Source: Gigaspora rosea
Lineage: Eukaryota; Glomeromycota; Glomeromycetes; Diversisporales; Gigasporaceae
DNA length: 64,000 bases
Reading direction: 5' to 3'
Assembly: GCA_003550325.1 (NCBI GenBank)
Contig: QKWP01000012.1
Location: 63,205-127,204, forward strand
Part shown: positions 1 to 12,140 of the stretch, in pieces
Position numbering within the stretch: the stretch's first letter is position 1
Layout of the letters: the number at the start of each line of letters is the position of its first letter
The notes under the pieces: generated by a model
What the model saw: the letters and a program-made list of their open reading frames with translations, nothing else
Database searches by the model: none
Told to the model about the DNA's origin: nothing
Translations under genes and position numbers: made by a program

Positions 1-1
1 A

Positions 2-301
2 ATTAGATTTTCAACTGGTAAAGTATATATTTGTGGACATTCTTATCATAATGAGTGTTATAAATCAGCTTGTAAACATTGTTTAGAATATTATAAAAAA
101 GGAGTTTATAAGCAAGTTAAAGCATTTACAAAAGGATTAAAAAAAGTTGATGATGAAAATATTTTTGAACATGAAAATACAGATAATAATGATGATGATG
201 ATAATGAATTAGATGATGAAAATAATACTGAAACAGAAGAAAATATTGATAATCAACTTCAAATAGCTATTAATACTATTGATCAATGGATAACTATATA
301 A
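2..301 (+). CDS. 3' end of a gene with a partial RING-H2 finger
   Basis: Reading frame open from the window edge to a TAA at 299-301, so the 5' part lies outside. Its first 40 or so residues carry CGHSYHNEC, then C-x4 and CKHC spacing, which fits the second half of a RING-H2 finger (C3-x-H4-x2-H5-x2-C6-x4-C7-x2-C8). A lysine-rich stretch and a strongly acidic Asp/Asn/Glu tail follow. Seen: the Cys/His spacing and the acidic tail. Known for the family: RING-H2 fingers bind two zinc ions and usually mark E3 ubiquitin ligases. Inferred: similar short Cys/His tails also occur at the ends of repeat-encoded proteins in these fungi, so a transposon-derived protein is possible. Confidence 0.6.
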   Translation: MRFSTGKVYICGHSYHNECYKSACKHCLEYYKKGVYKQVKAFTKGLKKVDDENIFEHENTDNNDDDDNELDDENNTETEENIDNQLQIAINTIDQWITI

Positions 302-544
302 TAAATTAATTATAGTTATTTATATTTATAATTTTTATTTAAAAATTTTTAATAAATCTATTTATATATATTATAAAATCCAATCAATTATTATATATTA
401 ACTTATAATTATATATTTAATAACTTTATTATAAAATCTAAAATATATATATATAAATTATTAATAAAATATAAATTTAGAATAATATTTATATTATTCA
501 TAAATTAAATTAAATCTATAATAATTTTAAACTAGGCCTGGCAG
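302..544. other. AT-rich intergenic DNA
   Basis: Almost pure A/T between the RING gene end and the first dispersed repeat. No reading frame or RNA gene seen. Confidence 0.6.
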
Positions 545-1150
545 TGGCCTGGCCATCCATGATCACATGATTCTGATCCAACTAACAATCAATAGACTTA
601 ATATGCAGTAATATACTGATATATATAATTGCATAAAGTTTGTATGTTAATATTGTATTCATAAGATCAGAAATCACCTTATCATGAATTTTGTCTATCA
701 TGACTATTCTACCTATCCCAGCATACCTGTAAAAATTCACATCATATATAGCTTTTTTTATTAAAATGACTTGTTATGGCATAACGGAGTGTATGGTTAA
801 GTGCCATCTGAAATGGTGTAAACAAAATTTTGCAGTTAATTGGGCGTATAATTTCGCATATTAATGCGCTATGTATTGTACTTATATGAGCATACGGGAT
901 TTGATATTCGTTTACTTTGTATGTAATATCATATGATGAAATGAAATCAGGTACGCGTCATTTCTTTCTGAATTTATGATTGGCACATGCTTTTCTCAAT
1001 TTTCATCGATCGTGAAATGACCCAGGTCAAATTCGTGTTGCAGATTATGAGACTAATAAACTACTGATAATAATACTTATTAATAATCTCATTAATATTT
1101 GCATTGATATTTTTCGTTGATATTTATGGAGATAGTTCTTTATTGACAAG
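545..1150 (+). repeat. Dispersed repeat family R1, copy 1
   Basis: Shares ordered blocks with 5480-5760, 9235-9400 and 56265-56690. Marker blocks are GGAGTGTATGG, a TTGGGCGTATG-like block, TACTTATATGAGCATAC, GATTTGATATTCG and an ATAATATCATATGAT-like block. The last 150 bp (AATAAACTACTGATAATAAT, then ATTGATATTT repeats) is shared only with the 56 kb copy. No terminal repeats or reading frame recognised, so the class is unknown. Confidence 0.65.
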
Positions 1151-2429
1151 GCAATAAACTCGTCAGGCCAAAACTATACATAGGTGTCTAAATTACTTCT
1201 CTTAATAAAAAATTATTTCGACATTTAGTCTGTCGAAATTAATTTTCCTTAATGGCGAAATTAATTTTCTTAATTGTCGAAATTTTTAGTGAAATTCTAC
1301 ATTAGATAGTATAGACACTTTGTGGTATTCACATCAGCAAGCTAGCAGTATCGAAATTTCAAAAATAATTTAGAATGGTCAAACCCTGGTTTTATTTTTG
1401 TAAAGCCTTAATATATATATATTACAGTATTATAGCAAAATTACAACGTCAAAATAAAAGGTCCAGCTCAGTAAACCAATTACGGCAGGCAAACTTAGCC
1501 TCAATGCATGTTGTCATAGGCATTATCCTATCAAAATTCAGAAGTTTGAACAGTCCCGGACAGTAGACTAATAATTTTCTCATACTTATTTCCTAATAAT
1601 TTAAAGTTACTTTTAATATTTAATCAATAATAATTAATATATTAGTAAATTAACAAATATAAATTTTATAGCACTTACAAGATCACTATAAATAATATTA
1701 TCATCATGCAAGAATAAAAGTCCAAGTGCTACAATACATAGTTTGTTCTATTGTAATCCATAAACTTTGTTTTTAGAGATTCGCGCGAAGTTCCTCTATT
1801 AGCATATTGTAAAACCATATTATAATATCTGTTGCTATTTATATACATAGCACGGTCCTAAATCCTAGCTTGTTGCAACTCAATATCAAATTTCTAAAGC
1901 AAATATAAATAAAAAACAAGTTACAGAAACAAACAAAAATAGTTACCAAAAAATAAAAGAAAGAATAGATTAGACTTATCTCAAATTCAACTTTCAAATC
2001 TTTCAGCACAACAAACATAACAAACAGAACAACGAAAAAACAAAAAAAAATAAATAACGTACCTTTATAAGCGGCTTAACTGAAACCGGTACTTCAGTAC
2101 TTTCAAATCTTAAAAAAAACATATAGTAGAATATCGTTAAACTTCTACTTTAACACGGTATACAATATTTTTACTCCTATGAATCTACCTTGTACTGCGC
2201 AATGCAAGACGATGCAACTTAAGTTTCCTGTAGAGGCGCTCTCTACGAAGCTATCTACTTAGTTAAATACGGTGTTGATATGTATTTTTGGTTAGTTTAC
2301 TTATACGCAAAAATTTCGATTTTTACAATACTATACCATATAAATACACATGTAACATCTACACTGATCTACACCGGAATATATCGGATTCAAAAGTTCC
2401 CCATGCTGATCATTGATAATCACTTTTTT
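1151..2429. other. Gene-poor AT-rich stretch
   Basis: A few moderately GC-richer islets (for example 2190-2260) but no frame with coding character, no terminal repeats and no tRNA-like signal seen. Confidence 0.5.
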
Positions 2430-3340
2430 TTTTGTACTTTTTGTTCTGCTTTTTTTTCTGTATATATTTTTTTTATTTACAGTATTTATTTTTTTTTTGC
2501 TACAGTTTTCCAGATAATTTATCGCATTTTGTGGTGTCTTTACTGTTGTCGCCGTTGGGTGTCGTCGCTTGGTGTCATCGCTTTGGTGTCGTTGTCTTGG
2601 TGTTGTAACTGTGGACGCGTTATTTAGATGCTGCTATTGAGGTTTTTGTTACTTGCTTTGCTGTTTGCTTAACTACTTGCTTTACCGTTTGCTTTTTTTG
2701 CTTGCCTTGCCATTTGCTTTGTATTAATTGCTTTGCCACTTTGCCACTCTTTTTGTGTCGCTTGTTTTGCCGTCATTTCGCTGGTTGCACCGTACTTTCT
2801 GTGCCGTTGCCTTGGTGTTGGTGTAAATTGTGCTTTGTTTGTTGTCGTAATTTCGCTGCTTTCGGTGTCGTCGCCCTAGAATGTTGCCCAGTGTGATTTC
2901 GCGCCTATGGTATCATCGTTTGGATTTCGTTGCATGTTTTGCTATGCTAATTTGGACATTTTTCCGTTTGTGTGATCATGACGCGTATTCGGTAGATAGG
3001 GTTAAGGTGGGTTACGTGGTTAGAGTATTTTTTAGGTTTGTTAGTTATAGTTTGTTAAGCTATATTGGGCTTCTTTGAATTCAGGGCCATATTATTTGTT
3101 GTTTTGCTATTCTGGGTTTGAATTTTTACTAACGCTTCTTTTTTTTTTCTCTAGAACTTTCTTGAGGCGTATGATGCTCTGGTTAGTGGCTGTATTTAGA
3201 AGTATGGTATTCAGATTTTCTTATGAACGTTCTTCTATTTCAGTCAAGTGCATCTTTTTTTACCTTCGTCGTTGGTGTCATCATAATCAGAATGGTGAAT
3301 TACTTTGTTATAGTCGTTGATACCATCGTTTTAACTTCGT
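2430..3340. repeat. T-rich degenerate minisatellite
   Basis: After poly(T) tracts the sequence cycles through variants of GGTGTCGTCGCTT and TTTGCCATTTGCTT at periods of about 12-15 nt. The long frames on the top strand are by-products of the repeat. The same composition and motifs occur on the opposite strand at 55330-55990. Confidence 0.6.
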
Positions 3341-3381
3341 AGCCGGTGTACTCTCATCGTGAAATTTTGTTGAGTCGTTAG

Positions 3382-3402
3382 GTTGGGGTTAGGGTTAGGG
3401 TA
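3382..3402 (+). repeat. Interstitial telomere-like TTAGGG tract
   Basis: GGGGTTAGGGTTAGGGTAAG: two exact TTAGGG units with degenerate flanks. A weaker version lies at 3620-3645. Position inside the window argues against a real chromosome end. Confidence 0.6.
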
Positions 3403-3444
3403 AGTTAGAGTAGAGTAGTTGTGGTTGTATTGAATATTTTGAAA

Positions 3445-3540
3445 AGGGAGCGAAGCGGAGGCGACAGCCGAAGCGAAGCGACTACAGGGTGAGCGAAGCG
3501 AGCCCTGTCTGTATTGCTGAGCGTAAGCGAAGCAACACAA
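3445..3540. repeat. AGCGAAGCG motif cluster with hairpin
   Basis: Five or so copies of AGCGAAGCG/GAGCGAAGCGAG within 95 bp, locally GC-rich, with a short hairpin ACAGGGTGAG / GAGCCCTGT around 3485-3510. Function unknown. Confidence 0.55.
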
Positions 3541-3837
3541 GCTGTACTGAGTATAACGAATGTGGCGTATAAGAGTGTATATGTACGCGTAGCCGATAGC
3601 TTTGTTTTTGCTATTAGTTAGGTTTGGGTTAATGTTAGGGTAAGTAGGGTATATTAGTTAGTTTTTTTAGTAATCGCGATCAGGTAGCTGATGCGATTTG
3701 TAATATGACATAATTGTTGTATTATGCCGTGTCAAGTGTAATAAATTAATCATCTATTAATCGCTATAAAATATAATTCCTGCATAAGTAAAATTTTTAA
3801 TAAATTAAAAAAAATCGTATTGTTGATCACGTCAGTC

Positions 3838-3925
3838 ATGTAATCTGGAGTGCGCCATTGATCACGTGATCCAGGGTGATCCGGGATGATCCGGGGGTGC
3901 ACCGTGGTGCAGGTGCACCATTTTT
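3838..3925. repeat. GATCCGGG and GTGCACC repeat cluster
   Basis: Three tandem variants of TGATCCGGG follow a GATCACGTGATC palindrome; then GGTGCACC-type palindromes (GTGCACCGTGGTGCAGGTGCAC). Compact and GC-rich against an AT-rich background. Confidence 0.5.
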
Positions 3926-4000
3926 TAAAATCCATATAATTTTTATAAATATTATTTTTATATAGTATTTTGAAATAATCATAAATTTTTTGAAAATTTA

Positions 4001-4311
4001 CTGTATTTTGCGAAATAACGCTCGTCTGCACATTATTTTGGTATATGCACATTAATTAGAGTACATGCATAGGCGTTATGTCAAAACAAGAATTAATTTT
4101 TTAATAAATCTGTTTTTTAAATAATGGTCATGTGCATTATATCTAAGTAGCTGTGTAAAGAGAAACCAGTACTTATATTACAGATAATATATATATGGGG
4201 TTTGCATTATTTAGTGATGCATATGGGCATTATTTTGAAGCATCGTATACTGTTTTAGGTGGGCGCAATTTTCTAAATAATGCCCATACCCATTATTTCG
4301 CAAAAATATGG
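4001..4311. mobile_element. MITE, CCGTATTTTCGCGAAATAAC family (long copy)
   Basis: Ends are imperfect inverted repeats: left CTGTATTTTGCGAAATAACG, right (reverse complement) CCATATTTTTGCGAAATAAT. TA lies on both sides (3999-4000, 4312-4313), which fits a Tc1/mariner-type TA duplication. No coding capacity. Related to the 116-bp copy at 10686-10801. Confidence 0.7.
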
Positions 4312-4439
4312 TATATTGTATAATTACTTATCAAAGTTTACATATATTTTTTGGTAATATCGGTATACCAGATCTTAGAATATAAACTAGAAGTCTAATT
4401 GGTGAACTTGTATAGCTACAGTTATAAAGACAAATCAAA

Positions 4440-5200
4440 GAAACTGAAAAAATTAAAAATTACTTAACAAGTTCTGAGTAAGAAGATAGAGAAGATTTTT
4501 GATAATGCTATAGAAGACTGGATTTCAAAAATAAAACCAGATTTAGAAGGTAACAAGATCTTTAAAAGAGAAGAGTTTACCAAATTGGTTCTAAAGTTGT
4601 ATTAGAAGAAAAGGACTAATGACATAAGTAAAAACCAAAAGAAAAAAACTATAGAAGTGCTTAAAGCTTAATTCTACCAGGCAATAAAATTTGGAAGCAC
4701 AAAAAAGAAAAGAAAAAACTAAAGAAAAGGTTGAATATAGGTGCTAGAATTGGATTGAACCTTATAAGAACAAAAGTAAATAATAGTAAAAGATTTAAAA
4801 GTAACTTCTAACTGCAAGTATTAGTTAATGGCATAGCACTAATTACCAAAGACTAGATAATATCTGTGTGAAACAGGAACTACTTTAGCAAAGTTTTTTG
4901 TTAAAAATGCAGCTATATATATGGCCTATTCTAAAGAACCTGAAATGAATCTTAACTAATTTATATATTGGAAAGTGTTCTAGTAATACAAGTTAGAATT
5001 TACAATTTCTATAGTTGGGTTGCAGATATAGTAGCTAGTGTAAACCTTTAGACAGATTACTTAATTAGATACCAAAAGTATATTTGTAGTTAGTTGTACT
5101 CTTATTCTAGAGTTGCAACTCAGTTTATATTAATCTGGGTTTCCTGTATCAAAACAAATAACCTGGGTCTCTAATTTGTAACTAACTTAAAAAAAGCAAA
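4440..5200 (+). pseudogene. Decayed Lys-rich reading frame, unidentified
   Basis: A lysine/asparagine-rich frame can be followed in pieces (for example DNAIEDWISKIKPDLEG near 4500), broken at several points. Codon-level patterning suggests former coding sequence, probably from a repeat. No family recognised. Confidence 0.3.
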
Positions 5201-5299
5201 GAAAATTAATTGTAAAAAAAAAGTAAATAATAATTATGGTTATAACTAGTAATATTATTTTTTGTTTTTTTATTAGTTTTAACTAGAGTTGCAGGTGAA

Positions 5300-5480
5300 T
5301 CAAATCTTCAATGGTGATACTGGTAATACTGGTGGATTGGTGATACTAATAGTATTGGTAATACTAGTGGTCCTGGTAATACTAGCGAACTGGTAATACT
5401 GGTGGTACTGGTAATACTGGTGGTGTTGGTAATACTGGTAGTACTGGTGATACTGGTAATACCAGTGGTGCTAGTGATAC
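5300..5480. repeat. 9-nt minisatellite (GGTAATACT)n
   Basis: About 18 imperfect copies of GGT(A/G)(A/T)TACT in tandem. Nine is a multiple of three, so frames stay open through it, but both strands read as simple Thr/Ser/Ile or Gly/Asn/Thr repeats; not taken as a gene. Confidence 0.85.
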
Positions 5481-5760
5481 TTTCCATCACATGATTCAGT
5501 CTCGATCATCATCAATCAAACTATAGGAAATACCAGGAATGTGTTATGCTTGCATAATAATAATGGAGTGTGTTGTAACTACCATCTAAATAGTGCCAGC
5601 TTTTGATTGGGCATATGATTTCACATACTAATGGACTGTGCTAGTGTAATATACTTATATGAGCATACTGGATTTGATATTCATATTACTTTGAGATAGT
5701 TGTAATATCATATAATAAAATGAAATCAGATGAGAATGTTCTACTTATATAAATGTGCAA
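5480..5760 (+). repeat. Dispersed repeat family R1, copy 2
   Basis: Shares with copy 1 the CATCACATGATTC start, the GGAGTGTG block, TACTTATATGAGCATAC, GATTTGATATTCAT and the AATATCATATAAT-AAAATGAAATCAG block. Begins directly after the minisatellite. Confidence 0.65.
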
Positions 5761-7029
5761 GAAGTTTTACAAGCACATTTAGTGTTATAAATAGGTAAGA
5801 TAAATCGCATAAATATAAAAGTAAATTTTTTGCAGAAGTAACTGTCATCCCAATAATCATGTTTACAATAATTATTATAGCAAGAATAAATGTAAAAGTA
5901 AAATTGCCTCAGTAATCACATCTGCAATAATTAAGTAGCTAAAATAAATCACTACAATATATGGTTTGCATTAATTAAAAATTTTGTCAATTTTTAATTA
6001 ACTTATATCATTTATTAAAGAATGACTTAGATCAATTTTTAATACATTTATATATCAAGTTTATTGTATTTATAAAATTAAGTTCATTAAAAAAACAATC
6101 AAAAATTATCATTATAATTACGAAGGTAAACTATTGTCTTTTGGATTATAAAAAATAAATTAGTAAAAATCCTTATATCGATAAGTCATATTTATATTAA
6201 CAAAATAATGATTCAAGGATTGTTTTTATACTAGCTTTATATTCAAAAGATTTTTAATTTTTCTGCTAAAAATTTATTATTTATTTTTATAAGCAAAAAA
6301 TTTCTTTATTATAATCTTTAATGCTAGCTCATTAACATAAAAAAAAAACAAAAAAGTTAACTAAATAAATTATTATATTTGTTAAATATGCATTGAAGTC
6401 TTTAATGGCTCCTAAAATTTATTCAATTAAAGGTGTCTTCTTTTCTGTTAAAGTTCACAAATAAATTCATCTTAGTCAAATGTTTATATTCAAATATACA
6501 ATGGTTAAAGAAAGTTATAGTTTTTATTTATGAATGTTATTTTATGAAATACTGTAATTTTCGAAATAGAAAGGTAAATCATATATAATACAAGCATAAA
6601 AAAGCGCGATAAAGAAGAAAAAAATAGGTGACAAATAGAAAGCGAAATGAAAATCAATATTTAAGAAAATAAAAGGACTCAACTTTACAATTAATGCATT
6701 ATTAATGTTAATCAGTATCTTTATCTTTTCATTTTTTTTATAGTATAGATTATCAGAAATTTATGATATTGGGATGTAAAATACCTTTTTAAAATCTTTA
6801 TTGCTAAATTTTTAATCCATAATAATAATTTAGGTGCTTTATGTCCTCATACTGAATCTAGTCATCCTGGTGATTATTTGGTTCGATTTACAGACTATCA
6901 CACTATCATCCGGGCGGTACACTAAAAATGGCGTCATTTAATTTTAGACCCAGATTTCTCAATATCAGAATGGTCAGTTTTGATGGTTGGGATTATTTCG
7001 AAAGTTTAATTAAAATATTATAACTTACA
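5761..7029. other. AT-rich stretch, no gene seen
   Basis: No coding frame. From about 6945 the sequence begins to match the repeat at 19590-19845 (shared upstream block of the duplicated ML-gene unit). Confidence 0.5.
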
Positions 7030-8612
7030 GTTGAATGTAAATGGTTTTATGGAGATAGAAGATATTTTGCAAATTATTATTTCTTCGTGATTGGTGGAAA
7101 AACACTTGAAATTCCCAATATTTTTAGGCCAAATTTACAGCAATTCTTGTGTATACTGTATTACTAGATACAGTATTGAAAGTGAAAATCTAAGAGAAAG
7201 TTTGAACAGTTTTACTTTTATACAAAATAATTAGATTTATTCGAAAATAAAAAAGATAAATTAGAGAAATTTACTGATTTTCGAATGAATGAGGGTCAGA
7301 AGGTTTTTATTGTTTTTAGGTATTTTTTGCCTAGTTTACATGTTAGAAGGTTTTTATTGTTTTTAGGTATTAAGTTTTTAATTTGTTTGGTTGTAAAATA
7401 ATAATATGTGATACGAAAAAATTCCAACCAAAACCCAAACACCAGCAGCCAAATTACAGCGTCCACACACTAATTTGAAAAACGCGATAAGTACGCACGT
7501 ATCATGCGAGGCATGATTGCAAGGATTTATAGTATGATGCGCCTGTTGTCATGCCATATTGAATATCGGCATAGTACGTTTAATCATTTTGGAATCTTTT
7601 TCAAAAAAATGCAAATGCAGATTTCTATAGATTTTGAAGATCTAATACACTGGCTTAAAAATTTCTCCGATGCACTATTTTTTTTTTTCTTATAAAAGGA
7701 AGTCATAATTATATCGTAAAACTGAATAAAAATCCCTACCTACATTTCAAAGAAATCATGAAAAATTTTATTTTTGTATTCATTTTATTTGCGACACTTC
7801 TAACTGTAAAAGCAATTCCACATCAATTTTATAAAAGAGCCACCACCTTTAAACCTTGTCCTGAGTCCTAATGTAATAATTACACCTAATTCTCTTGTTC
7901 CTGGGCAAAGTGCAAAGTTTAATGTATCCGGAACATTATTTAATGATCTCTTTGAAGGAATAGCTGATCTTAGAATTCAATTTATTGATTCAAGTCAATG
8001 GCCTATAGGCAATCCCTATTATCAATACTTTAACGAATCGTTTCCGGCCGGTACATCATTTTCGATAGTAGCACCAAAAGTTGATGTTCCTAGTAATTTA
8101 CCTAGTAAATATGTTATTGAAGTTGTTATTGAAGCCCAAATATTAGCAGACATTTATGGCTGTTCATTGGCTGATGGTAGAAAATAAATACTTGATTTTT
8201 TTATTGATATTTTATGAACTAGTTTAATTTTTCTTTATACAGTTGTTTATTTTTATTGTTTTAACGATTTATTTTTTAATTTAATGTTTTTAATTTATAT
8301 ATGTGAGGATGATCAGTAGAAACACACCAAGTAAATTTTTTTAAACCTTAGAACAAAAATTAACTCAATAAATTTAATCAAATTTTTTTAAAGCAATTTT
8401 ATAAACTTGTAGAATTCATTTTAAAAAATCTGCATCAAATTTAATTAAATTTTTGTAAAGTTTTTTTTTTTGCATGAAGGTTCAAAAAAAAGTTTATTAA
8501 AAAGATTTTAATGTATTTTTTTTAAATTTAAACCTTTTATTATAACATAATATATATTATTAATTTGATTTGTTATATTTTATCATTTAAATATAGGGAT
8601 CACTTAAGGGTA
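7030..8612 (+). repeat. Duplicated ML-gene unit, copy 1
   Basis: This 1.6-kb block matches 21968-26415 on the other strand. The match covers the promoter side (ATGGAGAYAGAAGATATTTT, TACGTATCATGCG blocks), the ML gene and its 3' flank to TTTAAATATAG-GGATCAC. Copy 1 has an extra stretch of about 190 bp (roughly 7285-7470) containing a 28-bp direct repeat (7298-7325 and 7346-7373), but lacks the two transposons present in copy 2. Confidence 0.8.
7758..8187 (+). pseudogene. ML-domain secreted protein pseudogene
   Basis: Starts at ATG 7758 with the same signal peptide as the gene at 25175-25618 (MKNFIFVFILFATLLTV) and the KRATTFKPCP segment. Compared with that gene, 11 nt are missing just after the FKPCP codons (near 7864), which shifts the frame to an early stop. 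Downstream sequence stays clearly homologous, through FPAGT and YGCSLADG to a TAA at 8185-8187. The known role of ML proteins is binding single lipid molecules. Loss of function looks fairly recent, because the rest of the frame has changed little. Confidence 0.8.
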
Positions 8613-8927
8613 GAGTGTATGTAGAACATTTTTTATATATTAAACTACCCAGGATCAACATAGCGGGCTTTCATTGTAATTGGCTAATTTTTGTAGATCA
8701 TCTCGTGATAAAGCAAATTTTATTGGTTAATCAAAAATTAATCAAAGTTCTAAACTTTAACTAAATCGTCACGAAAAAAAAACCGATATGTATAAAAATA
8801 ACTATATCTATAAATACCAGCAGAGGTCTTTATCATGAAATCGCAGACAATTCCAATAAACCAAATTATGATCTGATTTAGAGCTTGGTCCATTATCTGC
8901 TTTCATATTAAGTTTAAAGAATCTTTG
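8613..8927. other. Flank of the duplicated unit
   Basis: Contains a motif AAGGGTAGAGTGTATGTAGA whose reverse complement resembles TATGTACACCCTACCCTTAA at 55258 and a similar motif at 47868. No gene. Confidence 0.4.
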
Positions 8928-9065
8928 CTAGGGAAATGACCCTCCGAGGTTATGTGGATTTTATGACTAAAATTCAAATTTGCCAGCGATCTAATAGTCG
9001 GAAAATTTGAATTCTGTTCATCAAATTCACATAGCCTCTGAGGATCATTTTCCTAGCAAAGATCC
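8928..9065. repeat. Foldback palindrome, arms about 60 bp
   Basis: ATCTTTGCTAGGGAAATGAC... at the left is mirrored by ...GATCATTTTCCTAGCAAAGAT at the right; both arms share AGGTTATGTGGATTT / AAATTCACATAGCCT and AAATTCAAATTT near the centre. No coding content. Confidence 0.8.
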
Positions 9066-9234
9066 CATATATTCAAAGGATTTACTATTAAATATAGCAT
9101 TCAATGAGTAATGTATCCAAGCTTTAATCTAATTCTTTTCATAAAATTTATACACAAAATATTGCTATTAATTTTTAGCCTTATCTGAATTTAAAGTTGT
9201 AGGGTGCTAGCAGCACTCTACTTATACTTGTAGA

Positions 9235-9400
9235 TAGTTAAAATTACTAGGAACATAACCATGCTTGCATAATGGAGTGTATGACTTCCTGCATCTAGAA
9301 TGGATTATAAACAATATCTTGCATTTGTTTGGGCGTTAGAGATCTATGATTCTATAAGCTAATGCACTGTGCACAATAGAACAATAACTCATACAGGGGG
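9235..9400 (+). repeat. Dispersed repeat family R1, copy 3 (short)
   Basis: Shares CATGCTTGCATAATGGAGTG, TTGCATTTGTTTGGGCGT and the alternating 'taatgcactgtgc' block with the other R1 copies; lacks the distal part. Confidence 0.5.
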
Positions 9401-10004
9401 TCACCAAAATTCCAGGTCGGGATACGTCGGAGTGCATCGGAATCATGGTCGGCTGGATCGGAATTGATCAATTTTGCCCAAGATCATAAAAAATTTTACT
9501 AATGAAATCATATCCATTCATTAAGTAAAAAATGCCTAGCTGATACGTTGAGTTACACTAAATTTCTGGATTTTTAATATATTAAGACATTCATTGTAGC
9601 GTTCTCTATTTGTCAAACTTCGCTTGTTTTTTCTTTGATTTGTGTATGTTTCTAATATTCGGTCACAGGTCTCACGTGTCAGAACCGAATAATTTTGCGG
9701 ATACCGTTAGTCGAAAGAAAAAATGATAAAAGAATTACACAAAAGAACCATTTTTAAATATTTATATATTTATCATTATTGATATCAATTTAATATCATA
9801 AGCTATCGATAAGCTATCGTTGATTATAATATGATCTGCATTGAAGCATCAATTAATAATCGACATAATGGCGCATAACAAGAATATGTAAACTACCAAC
9901 AGACCGTTTAGATTCAAAATTGCGTTTATTGCAATTTATTTAGATACATTAATCCGGTTTTATTTTATTTAATATTTTATTTAATGGTATCATGTTCACT
10001 CGGT
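9401..10004. other. Intergenic, no gene seen
   Basis: One hairpin ATTCGGTCACAGG / ACCGAAT around 9657-9692. No coding frame. Confidence 0.4.
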
Positions 10005-10350
10005 CTCGATCAACTCGCCAATAATTACTTCACAGAAAACTTAGCTTGCAGAGAATTAAATTTCAGGTAACAGTCGGTTAATTCACGGACAAATTCGTTC
10101 CATAAACAGTTATTCACCAACAACTAATTTCGCAGGCAAATTAATTCATGTCATTGTCATTAGAATTAAAATTTAGGTTTAAAGTTGGTGCAAATTCATA
10201 AAAAAAAATTGTCAGTAAAATATATTGTATGTATGCAAAATGAATTGGTCTGTGAATTAATCGTCTGTAAAATAAACTTGTCGGTAAATTAATTATCTAT
10301 GAGCTAAATTTTCTATAAAGTGATTGTTGGTGAAATAATATGGACGTAAA
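10005..10350. repeat. Degenerate large palindrome
   Basis: Left arm (about 10008-10110) and right arm (about 10225-10345) share in inverted order CACCAAYAAT, ACTTYAYAGAAAAYTTAGCT and GGTTAATTCACRGACMAATTC. The sequence reads as variations on TTAATTC-ACGGACAAATTC. Resembles 26770-26820. Confidence 0.55.
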
Positions 10351-10685
10351 TTCACTTATTTATTATGTGTTGATTGATTTGGTTTTATTTTTTTGCAATT
10401 GGCGAAGGGATGCCATTGGCATTTAATTTATTTATTAAATATTTAATTTGTATGAATGGAGGCTACAATAATACCCAAATAACATGATATTAAATTATTG
10501 TTAGAATGATAGGTTGTTGCACTAAACTAATTACGTGTCCTCTATAACTATCTATGCAGAGAATACCTAGAGCACCATAGGTTTAATGCGTCCACCTAAC
10601 TTTTCCGCATTGTTGGTACGTTTATTTTTATTTCAAAGACACATAACTATTTTTTTTTTATGTAACAATAGGTGTACTTGATTTA

Positions 10686-10801
10686 CCGCTTTTTCGCGAA
10701 ATAACGGGCATGGGCGTTATTTCGAATAATGGTCCGAATTATGCTTAATTTAGGCCAAAATTCGTAATTTTACCCCTGCGCGTTATTTCGTGAAAATACG
10801 G
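10686..10801. mobile_element. MITE, CCGTATTTTCGCGAAATAAC family (short copy)
   Basis: 116 bp. Left end CCGCTTTTTCGCGAAATAAC, right end (reverse complement) CCGTATTTTCACGAAATAAC. Flanked by TA at 10684-10685 and 10802-10803. No coding capacity; relative of 4001-4311. Confidence 0.8.
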
Positions 10802-10889
10802 TACTGATTTTTATCCTGTTTTGTTGGTCAGATTATATACGAATTTATAGAATTTAGAAGTTGTAATTAATACGTTAGATAGTCTAAAT

Positions 10890-12007
10890 CAGAGATGGCA
10901 CCGAAACCCTTTTTGGCGATTCCGAAAGTTTCGGGTATCGGATTATAGCTTCCGAAACCTTATCCGAAACTCGAAACCTCGACCGAAACCCGAAACCTCA
11001 ACCGAAACCCCGACACTGCCAAAGCATCAATAATTTATTTGTTTATTCTCTCCAAAGTGGCGCCGAAACCCTTTTGTGCCAAATCCGAAAGTTTCGGGCT
11101 TCAGATAATAACTTCCGAAACCTTATCCGAAACTCAAAAACCCCGAAACCTCATTCGAAACCCGAAACCTCACCTGAACGCCAAAAACTACCCAAACTTC
11201 CATATACGTTTATTGCGTTAATGTATTATATATCTCTTTCAAATGCACTGATGTATGCTATGTATCTCTTCAATATACATTAATCGCATTGATGTATGTT
11301 ATATACCTCCTTAAAGAATACAATGAAATTTGAATATCCAGCGTCATTTGGGCTGGAATGCATCCAGCAATTTATTGCATGCGTGCAGTCCTTTTTGTTG
11401 TTATGATTCACAAGTATAACATGAAAAGTATAATTCCGGAGTTTATATTCTAATAATCAAGGTTGCTTTTGCAAGCATCAGTTTTTTTACTTTACTGCGT
11501 AAAACTGGTACAATATCAAGTAATATTAAATAATTAGTACGTCCATATCTAAGTTACCACAAAAAATTAAATAAATTGTTGGTATCAAAAGTCATCAAAT
11601 ATTTATCGATTCATCATTGGCAATTTTTTCTATCGCCCTAGAATTTTGATATCAATTGTAATAACGGTATGATATTAAAAATAAAGTTGAACAGCTTAGA
11701 AAAAACCCGAACAAACCGAGGCAGTGAAAAAAAACATAATTAAAAAAAATGATCTATATAATGTTATAATTTATTCAAAAATAATTTTACATTTTTAGTT
11801 CATTAAAAATAAATCAACTTTATAATAAATTTTAAGGGCTTCAATATTATATTTTTGAGTTTCGGATTATAGGTTTGGGTTTCGGATTATAGTTTCGGGG
11901 TTTCGGGTTTCGGGGTTTCGATTTTTTTTAAAAAATCCGAAACTAGTTTCGGATTAGAACCCTTCCGAAACTAGTTTCGGGTAGGTTTCGTTTCGACGCC
12001 ATGTTTG
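10890..12007. mobile_element. Non-autonomous hAT element with CCGAAACC arrays
   Basis: Perfect 8-bp target duplication GTCTAAAT at 10882-10889 and 12008-12015. Left end CAGAGATGGCACCGAAAC, right end (reverse complement) CAAACATGGCGTCGAAAC, agreeing with the hAT pattern CA-N-N-G...ATGG. Both ends are packed with CCGAAACC/GGTTTCGG repeats, and the left end is duplicated (second copy from 11050). About 600 bp of AT-rich filler in the middle. No transposase frame. Confidence 0.85.
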
Positions 12008-12140
12008 GTCTAAATGTAAATAGAAGCTGGATATAAAAAGATAACATTATACAATGATATAACGATGGTTATACTTGTTAATAAATAATATAAGCGTAGC
12101 TTATGGCGCAAAATAATAGATAAAGAGAAGGATGGGAAAT

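Noticed and set aside
2280-3320. Series of Cys/Phe/Leu-rich plus-strand frames
   Set aside because: T-rich degenerate repeat read in frame; composition alone explains them.
5308-5490. 60-residue Thr/Ser/Ile frame
   Set aside because: By-product of a 9-nt tandem repeat.
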